From the NCBI GenBank assembly GCA_900708905.1, contig CAADRB010000004.1:2607685-2671684 (forward strand): a stretch of 64,000 nt of DNA. The letters run 5' to 3'. Positions 39,901 through 49,572 of this stretch are shown in pieces (the stretch's first letter is position 1; each line of letters opens with the position of its first letter). The notes below the pieces were generated by a model. The model was not told the origin of the DNA and ran no database searches. It was given only the letters and a program-made list of their open reading frames with translations. The stretch comes from Hymenolepis diminuta (Eukaryota; Platyhelminthes; Cestoda; Cyclophyllidea; Hymenolepididae). The position numbers and the translations under genes are program-made.

Positions 39901-42900
39901 ATGAGAAATACCCTGGGCTAAGGAAAATACGGTAGCATGGGGCATTGAATAAGTGACAACTGTAATGGGTAGCTTATAAATTCTAATAGCTACTGAAAGG
40001 GTATATTTAAGTAGCTGTGTTCTTAAGCATTGAAATGAATATACCGAAGCACAGCCACTCCAGATTTTCTTTGAGTAGCTCATACTACTAATACTGCTTT
40101 TAAATGTGTTATATAGTAAAATAACGCCATGAAGGCATGAAAGCTAATGTCTCAGCGCAAGATTAGAGCTTTCAACTATTTCTACCCAACCATCCCATGC
40201 TATTAACTTAGCAGTCTCATTTTACTCTCAAGTTAAACGACTGGGAAATGCCTGAATACGTCTATTCAAGTAAGGTACAAAATGGCTATGCTTTAGAGGT
40301 GCGCTTAATGTAATTTTAACAGAACTCACAAAGTGAGGTTCCTAAGACATACTCCGTGCCCTAAATGTCAGAAAAGGCACAAAATTTATATAAATTTGAG
40401 AGATCATCGTATATATGACGATTGACACATCAATGGAGAATATCATTTCGACAATAACGAAGAAATCAAAAGTAATGGAACTGGATGGCAAAGTTGTTCA
40501 ACTCGAGTAAAATCCAGTAAACAACCATTCAATTTAATCAACTGGCCAAGGAGCTTTTAGTATCGCTCAGATTCATAGAGATCAAATCATGAAAAATGAC
40601 CTCTGAAAACTTTGGATATTGAATAACGAATTTTACCTCTTACGAGAAGGTGGACAAATCAGTGCCTTCAGAGTTCAAATAAGGACTTGTGGCATCCTGA
40701 CTTCATTATATGCTTTGATTCTATCTCCCATTTCACCTCTTATCGAACTACTTAGTTATTTCGTAATTTTAAAATTTGTAATTTTTTTGCGCAGCTATAG
40801 ATAATAATCTGAAATATGTGACTTAAATATTTTTAACAAAATTAATTGAAATTAATTTCCAAAGTGTAAACACGCTCTCCTATAAATGACATTGTTAACC
40901 TACGCTGATAAGAGAATAAAAGGAGGGAAATGGCCATTTAATCCAAAAGTTTGTCAGTCAAGATTAAAAGTTATCAATCTTCTAAATTTAGACTCTAAAA
41001 GCCACCTTCTTCTTGTGTTTGAAAGCTTCTTCTGTGGTAAAGGATTTCATACTAATTCTACTTTTTATGAGTAATGAATGAAAACTTGAATTAAACCATA
41101 CTCTTAATGGAGATTCTTGCTGGAACGGTTTAATTTAAAGCTGCTAACTGTTTGTGAATATTCGAAAAAAAAACTACTAGATTATAGGTGAGACTTCAAA
41201 TGGATCGAAATGCAATGACGCCAAATGCCCTATTTCCGAATATTTAAAATCTCAAAATAAAAGGGTGATTAGAATGTCACCTTCTCGGTGTAATCCTCAA
41301 TTCTGTTATATATTAAAACCGAATTGTTCCATTTTTGAAACTATTGTTGAGAAATATATCCACTTCTGAAAAAAGCTCGAAATAGTCTATAGATATGTTC
41401 TTCAATCTGAGCCGAACCTAACCAATGCAGTTGGTCATCCCGCTCACTGGATTTATGCCGACAGACATCGAACTCGTGACCCCTGACACTGCAGACGAGC
41501 ACAATGGCTGCTGCACCGTCGATTCATAGAGGGTTAATGAAGAAATGAGCATGATTGCAGGCAAATTACCGATTCTAGTAATTATGCCCAAGCATATTTA
41601 AACAACAAGGTGCCTTTTTCACTTATTTAAGCCTGCTTCGACCACACCTAGTACATCTGTACACCTTCAGTTTAGAATTTAATTGAAATTGACAAAACTT
41701 ACAGCAAAGTCAGCCACCATTGGAAAGATCTCAGGCAAGAGAAAATGCAGAAGCATCCAAAGTTCTGAAATATTATTCTGTAGGGGAGTTCCAGTGACGA
41801 CTAATCTCATTTCTGCATCGTAGGTCTGTAAACACTGGTAAAGTTTCGACGCGGCTCTTTTGATCCTTTGCGCTTCATCAACTATCATTGCCTATGGTTT
41901 AGGATGGAAACTTGAGAAAAATCAAAAACCTACCTTGAAACTTATCCTACTGAGGAATGAACAGTCTTTAATGGCAGTTTCATATGTTGTTATCACAACG
42001 GGGAGAATCCCCCTTTGAAGGTCCTGGATTTCAGAAGTAACCATTTTATCTTCTATGGTGTGTGACGTTTCGTTTTCTGATTCCAGTTCAATCTTTTCAG
42101 TTTTTGTTCGAAGATCTTGATTATCTTTAGACAACGTGTCTGTAGAAATGAACTTTGTTTCACCCTTGTTATCTACTGATTCGCTCAAATTCACTGAGAA
42201 AAAGTTATTAGGCAATGTAGAAAAGCCTTTTGCACCGGAATGAAATTCAGAGGAACATATTCCTTTTTTTCTCGAGTTGGCTGAAATCTTCGGTCCATAA
42301 TTCTTATCTTCCATCAAAATTTGACACTGATCTGCATAAACCGCTCGAGACATTAATTTTTCTATTTTTTCACTTTGACACATTTCGAGGGATGTATCAG
42401 AAGACTTATTTGAATCGAGGAAAAGCACTGGATTTAGAGAGCCCATGGAAATTCCCTGAGATATAACACCAGTATCATCAGTCAAATCGTTAACGGTATT
42501 CTCTTGAACATTTACCTCGACATTGTAACTATTTTCTATGAATGAAAAGGGATCTGAGCCAGACATGTCTTCTTGTACAGTCCTAGAGTAAACTGCCTGG
42601 CTTTCAAATGATTCAGTTTGCGTTCCTTCCATTTCCTTTAGGTTTTCAGTTTTAGAAATAATCCAAGATTTACTTTGATGTGTTTGGTTGATTGACGTGA
42701 TTACTTGGGAAACAGGCCAAGATACATCCGGATATTTGTCATTCAAAATACCTCCATTTTTTAAAAAAATCCGGTTCGTTCCTAGAGATAATTCTGGATA
42801 CTGAATGGGATTTTTGGAAAAGCCCCCAGATATATCATGAGTGGTAATTATCAAATTGCTTGTAGACTCATTTGTATGGATTTCTTTATCACCATTTTTT

Positions 42901-44424
42901 TCAACATCTTGAAAAATGTCTATGGGTGAAGATGGAGCTGAATAAAACAGATCGTCAGTGGTTGGAGACGCTTGCATAGAAAGCATGCTAACTCGTTGGA
43001 TCGACTCATTTTCAATTCCATGATAAATTTCAGAATGCTGTGATTGCATTAGATTTGCGGAGTATTTCATTTTAATATTATTTTCTACATTTACACTTGA
43101 ATCCCCTGAATGATTGGACAAATTTTTAGTCAAAACTTCAGGATAAACTCCGGGTTCTGTATTAGGCTGATTTTCGCACCTCAATTTGCGAGAAATTACA
43201 CCACAATCTCTATAAAGAATATTATTCGTATTCTGATCGAAATTACCCATCACCTGCAGTTTATTTTCTTTGTACACTGTTGAAAAATAAGGCCTGGAGA
43301 TGTCTCTAGAAGCAGATCTATCATCAGTGAAGTCCGAGGTGGTTGAGGAGCTAGTATTATTTCCATTAGATTCGGAGTTGAACAGAGAATCAAACCTAAC
43401 CAGAAGGCTAAATTCATCATTGCTAGCCAGAACATCATCAATTACTTTGTCCAAATTTGCCAAATACTCAGGATTACTTTGGTAAAAGCCAGGGATGGTT
43501 GGGATTTTCGGTTTTTTAGATTTAGCAAATTTCTTTTTGACATCCGTCTGCCTTTCTGGTGTAGGAAGAGAACGGATCGCTTGCTGATATTCAGGAGAAT
43601 AATTGTTCAAATTCTTCCTTATAATAGAAAGCCTCTTTGATGGGCGGAAACGTTTCTTTGAAATTGCTTCCTCTAAAGTTTCTTCAAGATTACTCAGAAT
43701 TGTACTTTCTGTCTTGTATTTGAGGGATACGTGAAAAGAGATAATAGAGAGAAATCCAGACTTCCATTGGGTTTGATTCACTGATTTTTCATTCAAAATT
43801 TGTTTGTCAGCAATAATAAAAGGAACCCTATCTTTACGTGGCATTTTAACAATATTTCGAATTGATAATTCTGGCTTATTTATGATATTCTGAGGAAATT
43901 TTGCCAATCCTTTACATGTTTTACGCTTTTTTGATACATTCATAGCAACTGATGTATTAGAATGATAACTAGAAGACTCTTTAACCGTTTCCAACATAGA
44001 CTGGTGTTTTGCCTTAATCTGTTTCCGAAGTGCCAATCTTTCGGTTGTGCTTCCATAATATAAAATATGTGGAATATCCGGTGCAAAGGTACTCATCTGT
44101 TCGGACCAACTGTAGAGTAAGGAGAGTGGGACAACAATAAGAAACGGTCCAGGAGAACCATTTTCAGCCATCAAGGCCATGGAAGCAATAATCTTTAATA
44201 TTAAAAAAGTTAAATGAATTATAAAGACAAACCTGGGCAGTTTTACCGAGACCCATTTCATCTGCAAGAATGCCATTTAAACCGTTTTTGTAGAGATCAA
44301 TTATCCACCGTATGCCTTCCAATTGATGGGAACGTAAGGGCGGTCCCTGTATTAATTTTGAAGTTTTCAGGAGATCTGCAATGTCTGGAAGAAGTTTAGA
44401 TGAATGCAATACTCTGATCCCATA
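27935..44424 (-). CDS. HELLS: HELLS/LSH (DDM1-type) SNF2 chromatin-remodelling ATPase, 5' end incomplete
   Basis: Nuclear DNA-translocating ATPase; family members act in DNA methylation and heterochromatin. Exons, 5' to 3': 44424(?)-44233, 44192-41934, 41891-41703, 37762-37562, 36875-36697, 35793-35668, 34630-34288, 33500-33223, 30376-30226, 29333-29176, 28534-28471, 28401-28349, 28280-27935. Phases agree throughout. Motif I is ADEMGLGKT and Ia is PFLIVVPLS. Motif II is VDEAQRIK (DEAQ rather than DEGH) and III is [15 protein letters not shown] and PPKREV follow, then motif [20 protein letters not shown] with DSDWNP, and VI DRCHRLGQ. The order PGPFL, TPDIP, VVIT(T/S)YE and the post-helicase DYRELL...LTDAEI point to HELLS rather than other SNF2 subfamilies. 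Over 1500 aa, against about 840 usual, mainly because of one huge insertion. The C-terminal tail is basic ([15 protein letters not shown]). The N terminus runs into an assembly gap. Confidence 0.9.
31531..31552 (+). other. G-rich run, possible G-quadruplex
   Basis: Three long G runs separated by short spacers (ggggggtaggggggaaaggg). Intronic, on the strand opposite to HELLS transcription. Confidence 0.4.
32530..32760 (+). repeat. Dispersed repeat family B, copy in HELLS intron
   Basis: Contains tttgaattttcgga, gtaaatattgtacaatc, atgaagtaaaactct and ccttccccttaataattta. It is collinear with the copies at 20050-20310 (same orientation) and 24290-24480 (inverted). Confidence 0.6.
33850..34265 (-). 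repeat. Dispersed repeat family A, copy 2, with a residual open frame
   Basis: Lies in the HELLS intron 33501-34287. Homologous over its length to 18690-19170. The minus strand keeps a 68-codon frame (34261-34055; [34 protein letters not shown]) and a second frame below it. The residues look protein-like, so an old retro-copy of an unrecognised gene is possible. Confidence 0.5.
39160..39310. repeat. Dispersed repeat family C, copy 1
   Basis: Shares, in order, cttccattttaaag, tcagaattcaaat(t)aag, gacttctttatg and catttcatcctct with 40610-40750. Non-coding. Confidence 0.45.
40610..40750. repeat. Dispersed repeat family C, copy 2
   Basis: Same orientation as the copy at 39160: gaattttacctctt, cagagttcaaataagg, tgacttcattatatg, catttcacctctta. 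Non-coding. Confidence 0.45.
41395..41545 (-). repeat. tRNA-derived SINE, minus orientation, 5' part
   Basis: Reverse complement shows the tRNA-like head: a degenerate A box, a B box (gggtcacgagttcgat), then ccagtgagcgggatgacc and aactgcattggttag. Truncated relative to the full copy at 59640. Confidence 0.6.
42020..44000 (-). other. About 660-residue insertion in the HELLS ATPase lobe 1, within one exon
   Basis: The exon 44192-41934 is 753 codons with no stop. Its first ~62 residues match HELLS ([33 protein letters not shown]) and its last ~27 match again ([18 protein letters not shown]). Where family members have about a dozen residues, this gene carries roughly 660. The insert is rich in Ser, Asn, Thr, Asp and Glu, with a basic stretch ([13 protein letters not shown]). 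It falls between motif Ia and motif II. I recognise no domain in it. Confidence 0.85.
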
Positions 44425-44428
44425 CTAT

Positions 44429-44469
44429 NNNNNNNNNNNNNNNNNNNNNNNNNNNNNNNNNNNNNNNNN
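44429..44469. other. Assembly gap (41 N)
   Basis: Run of N directly upstream of the HELLS motif-I exon; it hides the 5' splice structure of that gene. Confidence 0.99.
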
Positions 44470-44668
44470 CAACAAAATATGTTATAGATAATATACCATA
44501 CTGAATTAAATAAAAGAAAAATTAAAATTAAACTGAATAAATCCAAAATTTTTGCAAACGTTGGAATTATAGAACCGATCGAAAAATAAATTGAGATTTA
44601 GCTTACGTATTTCATTTATTTGAAATTATGGAAATATATACATGAATTATTTGATGTAAAATATTTAC

Positions 44669-44833
44669 CTTTGGAATCTGAGTGTCCCAATTGTTCATTT
44701 GCAGACTGAACATAGACCTTGATCTTCCTGAGTATATCCACAACTTCAGAAACATCATCTCCTTCGGAAGGTAAGGGCATAATCGAAAAAACATTGAAAT
44801 GCGAAATCTCATTAACTAACCGTGTTGTAAGGT
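44669..44833 (-). CDS. Probable 5' coding exon of HELLS (partial, unassigned)
   Basis: 165 nt open with a good acceptor (tttttcag) and donor (gtaaat). It encodes about 54 residues including FSIMPLPSEGDDVSEVVDIL and VQSANEQLGH. Strand and position suit an N-terminal HELLS exon. However, it ends in phase 1 while the next recognised exon appears to start in phase 0, so an exon is missing, probably in the N gap at 44429-44469. No domain recognised. Confidence 0.45.
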
Positions 44834-45423
44834 CTGAAAAAAGTTAAAACAAAACCAATTCATAAGAATAAATAAGAGAAATAATTTGTGTGAATCTTTT
44901 TATATTTTACAATTTCAGTTTTTATTTGTGTCTTATTTCAATTGTGTTTTATTTGAGCATTAGTAATGAAACTATCATTGTCTCTGAATTAAGTTAAAAT
45001 TAAATTTTGTGTTATTCTAAATATAGTACTTAATAAATTATCGGAATCAAATATTTAAGGATTAATGTCTTGCTCTGCTAAAAGGTTTACGCGCTCTAAT
45101 ATTTTTTTATTTTATCTGATGTGGGACGTCAAGTTTAAGGAAAAATCATTGAGCAATAAAAATTAATAATACTGTATTAAAACAATATATATAAGAACAC
45201 TAGTATCTTATACCTATATAAAACGCTTTGGTTCATTATTTATTAACTGATTATTTAACTTCGCGGATGAATTTTTGTTTGTACCAACCAATTATATTTA
45301 CCAAGCTTTTATAGACTCTCGCGAGTTTACGACCTTGTCTAAAATATCAACTTCATATGGTACACATCATTTTGTTAAACAATGAATACTCTCAGATATT
45401 CCTTCTAAAATCGGCAAATAATT
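44834..45423. promoter_or_regulatory. Divergent 5' region shared by HELLS and CSPP1-like genes
   Basis: At most about 590 nt separate the most 5' HELLS coding exon from the CSPP1-like ATG on the other strand. The region is AT-rich, with a small CG-containing palindromic patch (ctcgcgag, about 45318). A bidirectional promoter is inferred from arrangement only. Confidence 0.35.
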
Positions 45424-47022
45424 ATGAATGAATCCAACACCGGGAAGGAAGAATATTTTTTTAAATTTCGAGATGAGAAAATGGAAAAACTTCAGAAGCA
45501 GCGAGATCTTAATCTGGAATACCAAAAGTTTAAAGCCATGGATGAAGAAAGATTTCGCAATCGCTTTGCGGAGAAGAAGGTCATCAAATTTAACCAAACT
45601 GCATCAGATCCTATTAAGCAAATTGAGGATCAGGCTGCGAATGTAAATATAAACAATAACATGGAAGTTCTTCTGAAAAGATTAGACATACTACAGCAAA
45701 ACGTTGAGGATTTAAAGAAGCCCCAACTGGAATCCAATCATATTCAGGATAATATTCCTCCGGTTCCAATTAATACTTATCAACCAAATATTATTGATGA
45801 CGCCATAAAGAGACTTAATGAATTGGAAGGTGTGATAAAAACAATGAATTTATCTGAAAATAACAAATCGGATAAAGAAAGCTCTGAGTCTAATACAAAG
45901 ACAAATAAGTTTTCCATTAAAGCTGAATCATTTACAAAGGTAAATGAGGAGCCTGCATCCCTTGAAAGGTTGAAACAGATAGAAAAACAGAGATATGCCA
46001 ATGAACTCAAACAACAAATTGAAGAAAAGCACCGCCAAAGAGAATTACAGAAGCAGAGGGAACGTGAAGAAGACCTGATCAAAATGGCTGAAACTCGTGA
46101 TTATGATAGCCTTGGACACCGAATTCGTGATAAACCCACCGAGGCTTCTTTCACAAACTCGAACTTGGTTTCTGAACGAAGACCAGAAAACTTTGCTCGA
46201 GGTGGAAATGGAATTTTTGGTGCTCCTCTAACAGAATCCCAAAAGATAGCCAACCGGAATTATAGAAATGAACTAATGCTTCAAATAGAGGAGAAGCGTC
46301 TTAAAGAAGAAAAGAGAAAACAGGAGCAGAAAGAATTGGAAGTAAAGGAATTACAGAAAGTAATTAATGATACAAAATCATTAAGTTGTCCTAATCCATC
46401 CGAATCTTTTCATTGTACGGAATCGTCAGAATTGACACAGATTCCTTTACCTCCAAAGAATGAAATTCGAAAGCAAAGTGCATGCGTTCAAGTTGCATTA
46501 GAGCGCCAATCGAGTCGACCGAAAGCTACGAAAGTTGTCAGAAATCCACCTCTAAGAGAGGAACTCCAAAAAAGTCCTAAAATGGATGAAGTGTTGGCAC
46601 AAATAACTCAATTAAAGGTTGAATTGGCTGCAGAAAAGCTGCGGATGGGACGAGACAGAGCTGAGACCCTTGACACAATTCATGTCTATGACCCGAGATT
46701 GGTTGATCTAAAGAGGCCGATAAAAGTTCACCGTTCGGTGGCAACATCAAACAAAATTAAGACCAAACAGAGATCGGATCGTAAAGTTGTCCTTTGTTCC
46801 AGCTCGGAATTTCTGCCTCAGTCACGACGTGGTATTATTCCACAATCTCCATCATTGGAATGGCTAAATCTGGACGAAACCAATGACCAAATGAAGCAAG
46901 GATTAGAACAGTTGAAAATTAATGAAAGTCTTGATGATTTATACAGAAATGAACCTCCTATAATTCGTGATTTCATGGCTGAGGAGGAGCCCAAGCTTAT
47001 TGCAAATTCTGGATACTATTGA
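45424..47022 (+). CDS. CSPP1: CSPP1-like centrosome and spindle-pole associated protein, intronless
   Basis: 532 aa in one exon. CSPP1 is a microtubule- and cilium-associated protein. The best match is residues ~255-290, where NFARGGNGIFGAPLTESQ is followed by a Tyr-x-x-Glu-Leu...QIEEKR helix. Vertebrate CSPP1 has the same order (PFARG-x-FGEPPTE...QIEEKK). The N-terminal LNLEYQKF...RFRNRF segment and an upstream helix ending YANELKQQIEEKHRQRE also fit. MDEVLAQITQLKVELAAEKL resembles the CSPP1 C-terminal helix. It is much shorter than the ~1200-residue vertebrate protein. Start chosen: first ATG of the frame; a second Met lies 19 codons later. Mostly coiled coil and basic; no enzyme domain. 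Divergent from HELLS. Confidence 0.8.
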   Translation: MNESNTGKEEYFFKFRDEKMEKLQKQRDLNLEYQKFKAMDEERFRNRFAEKKVIKFNQTASDPIKQIEDQAANVNINNNMEVLLKRLDILQQNVEDLKKPQLESNHIQDNIPPVPINTYQPNIIDDAIKRLNELEGVIKTMNLSENNKSDKESSESNTKTNKFSIKAESFTKVNEEPASLERLKQIEKQRYANELKQQIEEKHRQRELQKQREREEDLIKMAETRDYDSLGHRIRDKPTEASFTNSNLVSERRPENFARGGNGIFGAPLTESQKIANRNYRNELMLQIEEKRLKEEKRKQEQKELEVKELQKVINDTKSLSCPNPSESFHCTESSELTQIPLPPKNEIRKQSACVQVALERQSSRPKATKVVRNPPLREELQKSPKMDEVLAQITQLKVELAAEKLRMGRDRAETLDTIHVYDPRLVDLKRPIKVHRSVATSNKIKTKQRSDRKVVLCSSSEFLPQSRRGIIPQSPSLEWLNLDETNDQMKQGLEQLKINESLDDLYRNEPPIIRDFMAEEEPKLIANSGYY

Positions 47023-47109
47023 CTGTAATTCTAATTTTCTATTTTCTTATACAATCATAATCATTTCCATTATAACGTGTCGAAAGAGATATTAATATTT
47101 TCGTCATAC

Positions 47110-47115
47110 AATAAA
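47110..47115 (+). terminator. Candidate poly(A) signal of the CSPP1-like gene
   Basis: AATAAA about 90 nt after the stop codon. Confidence 0.55.
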
Positions 47116-47864
47116 TTTGAAATTCAATTGCCCATTCATTTATTTTCATGGGCAAAATAAATAAATTTTCTAGATGCTCAAAGACCTGCAACCCTGTTAT
47201 CTATGTGGATACCCGAACGAGAAATTCTGGAACATACAAAGTTCTTCTATTACATTGGGACGTAAGGCATATAAATTTGTGCAAGTTTCAGAGATACATC
47301 ATCTTACTTAGATGTCATCTTCTTATATTAGTGCCAATTATAATTGCAAGAGTAGACAAACCGGATGATGAAGGAAGTCTCACGTGGTCAGACTTTTAAA
47401 GGGTGATATAGTAAATTAATATCACCTTAGATAGCTCATAACTCGTGTTCAAATTATACCGCTACTAGAAAGAAATTACCGTAGTAAATACCCATGTTTT
47501 ACTAGAAGTAGCAGCCTGAAGCTCCCCTGATGATAAATCCGTATCCTGATATTCCTCTTCTGATCAGTGTTACTCATTACAATTGATCTCGCCATTTACT
47601 GGCTCCGCATTCGTTATCCCGGATTAACTAGACATGTGCATTAACAAGCATTTCATTAATTAGATTATATACGCTTGTGAACATGAAACGTTATTCTTGA
47701 AGTTAGCCATTAACCGACCAGCGATAACTGTAGGCAATTAATTTAATATTTGTATACATCTAACTATTATTGAAAAAATTTTTCATGGAAGAAGAAAACA
47801 TGCTTGTACCTGTGCCTCCTCTATTATTGAACACCTAGTAAATGGATTTCATTGTTATTCGTGC

Positions 47865-48075
47865 TCAGACTTAAGCACTGTTCTAGTAACGGTTCTAACT
47901 ACGAAGTTTGAGGTCGCGGGTTTGATACCAATCGGCGAACACCCAGTGAACAGAATGATCGACTGCATTGGTTAAGGGGGAGATTTCGAGTTGCTCACCA
48001 GGTAGACTATATGAGGTTCGTCTTCAATCAAAGAGAAGCGTTGAAAAGTCTTTTCTGAATGGGCTTCGGCATTAA
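47865..48075 (+). repeat. tRNA-derived SINE copy
   Basis: A-box region (tagtaacggttctaactacg), B box (gcgggtttgatacca), then caccc-agtgaacaga-tgatcgactgcattggttaa, gagttgctcaccagg, and tail gttgaaaagtcttttctgaa. Confidence 0.7.
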
Positions 48076-48299
48076 TTATTTACAAGTGCGTGTTTCGAAT
48101 CTTATTTGGTAAATATCACATTAATACCTGAATGTGCAACATTCAGATTCTATGTCCTAATCTGACAAACTGACCCAACATTGCAATAAGTTAGGAATGT
48201 ATCAGTGAAACGGAAAAAATCTACATGGATGTTTGCTAGATTCAGAGAAAATAACTGAAACTGCCGTTATCGGTAAAAGGAAAAAATCCCTTTCAAGAA

Positions 48300-48525
48300 A
48301 AGGTCGGTGATGCAGAGGTTAACGTGCCGGTCTGCAAAGTCAGAATTCACGGGTTTGATGTTCATCAGTGAGTATCTAGCGATCGGAATTCTTCAGTCAT
48401 GAACGTCAAGCCTGATTAACTTAAAAGCGGCAGAATTCGAGTTGTCACCAGGAAGACACCATGATGCCACCACTTTATTCAAAGAGAGTACGAAAAACAC
48501 TTTTCTAAATGTGCTAGTCGCTATT
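48300..48525 (+). repeat. tRNA-derived SINE copy
   Basis: A-box region gatgcagaggttaacgtgcc, anticodon-like gtctgcaaagtcag, B box acgggtttgat, body ending gagttgtcaccaggaagac and tail gaaaaacacttttctaaatg. In tandem orientation with the copy at 47865. Confidence 0.7.
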
Positions 48526-48916
48526 ATTAACAAGGAGAAATGTCAAATCCATTGAGCGAAATCATTACTTAATACCAATCCGTTAGATATCCTAGTTGAA
48601 AAATTTATATTTGCAACTATTATTAAACGGTATTAGTCAATTTAACCACTGGGCACGCGCCGATGTGAATCAAACCCGTGAGCTCTAAGGTGACAAAAAA
48701 TTTACATCTTAAAGACGCACTCACATCAATGATGAACAAATTTTCAACAGCGAAAAAGATGTTAAAAATGCACATTTAAATTTTAAAAAATTGACAAAAA
48801 TGAATATATTTAACAATGAAGTATCATAAATATGTGGTATGGAGAGGAGCATGCTATGAGACTTGAGTCATGTGTGTTAGGTAGTCTTTGATAGTAATAA
48901 TAACAATCCGCGATTC

Positions 48917-49572
48917 TTAATAGAGCTTTTTGGATCGAAATTCAGGTAATTGGTCTTTGAGATAAGACAAGGCAGAGTAGAGACTTCGGCGTTTTCCTTT
49001 TAAGAAACTAGAAACAAAATCATCACTCCCACTAATCAGAGGCCTAGATTCTTGATAAGTGGCAAAGTTAGCATGCTGAGGTAGGGTATCATCATTAGCA
49101 GAGAGAGAGAGGAGAAACATTAAAGGAACTAACCAAACGAAAAATGTTAAATATGTGAGAATATGGACAGTATCTTTGGTGTAGAGGGATTCTGATCTAA
49201 AGACGATAATATTGTGGAGAAGTAATAAAATGCAATTGAGAATGAAATTAAAGGAAGTGTACTGAAATGCAGGGAAGGTTTTTAACAGGTTCAAATAAGA
49301 GATGTGAGCGATAAGTCCAATTGCTGTAAGACTGTACGAAAGCCCATCAAGGAAGGGGAAGGTTAATTGTATACATACCACCGTGTAAATTGTAACACGT
49401 ATAATTTTTCCAGTTGCGGTGGTGTATTCTTCAACTAATTCCGTTAAATAAAATAGTCCGATTACAACGCAGAATAATAACGCTAGTCCATAAATAAAAT
49501 AGGTGAAATAGGAAAGGAGATCAAGGATTGAAAGCTAAAAAAATACAGTTAAGACTATTAGTCAAATACCAT
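48917..49572 (-). CDS. TEX261: TEX261/SVP26-family ER-Golgi membrane protein, two coding exons
   Basis: Multi-pass membrane protein of early secretory vesicles; the yeast homologue Svp26/Erv26 is an ER export cargo adaptor. Exons: 49572-49570 (only the ATG) and 49534-48917. The 35-nt intron runs from gtattt to ttttttttag. Product 206 aa, close to the ~196 aa of the animal family. Motifs in order: LLSYFTYFIYG, LTELVEEYT, LLKTFPAF, FNFILNC, YLTFFVWLVPLMF, LSLSANDDTLP, SFLKGKRRS, and the C-terminal KKLY. About four hydrophobic segments. The frame is open upstream of the internal Met at 49381, and the N-terminal membrane segment matches the family, so the start lies at the upstream ATG|intron. 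Confidence 0.9.

Larger units (their letters stand above)
37763..41702. other. Largest HELLS intron, repeat-bearing
   Basis: A 3.9-kb AT-rich intron. Contains the family C repeats at 39160 and 40610 and a minus-oriented SINE at 41395. No exon recognised. Confidence 0.6.
47116..48916. other. Intergenic region with two SINE copies
   Basis: Between the CSPP1-like and TEX261 genes (convergent). The 83-codon frame at 47148-47399 has no recognisable motif. SINEs at 47865 and 48300. Confidence 0.5.
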
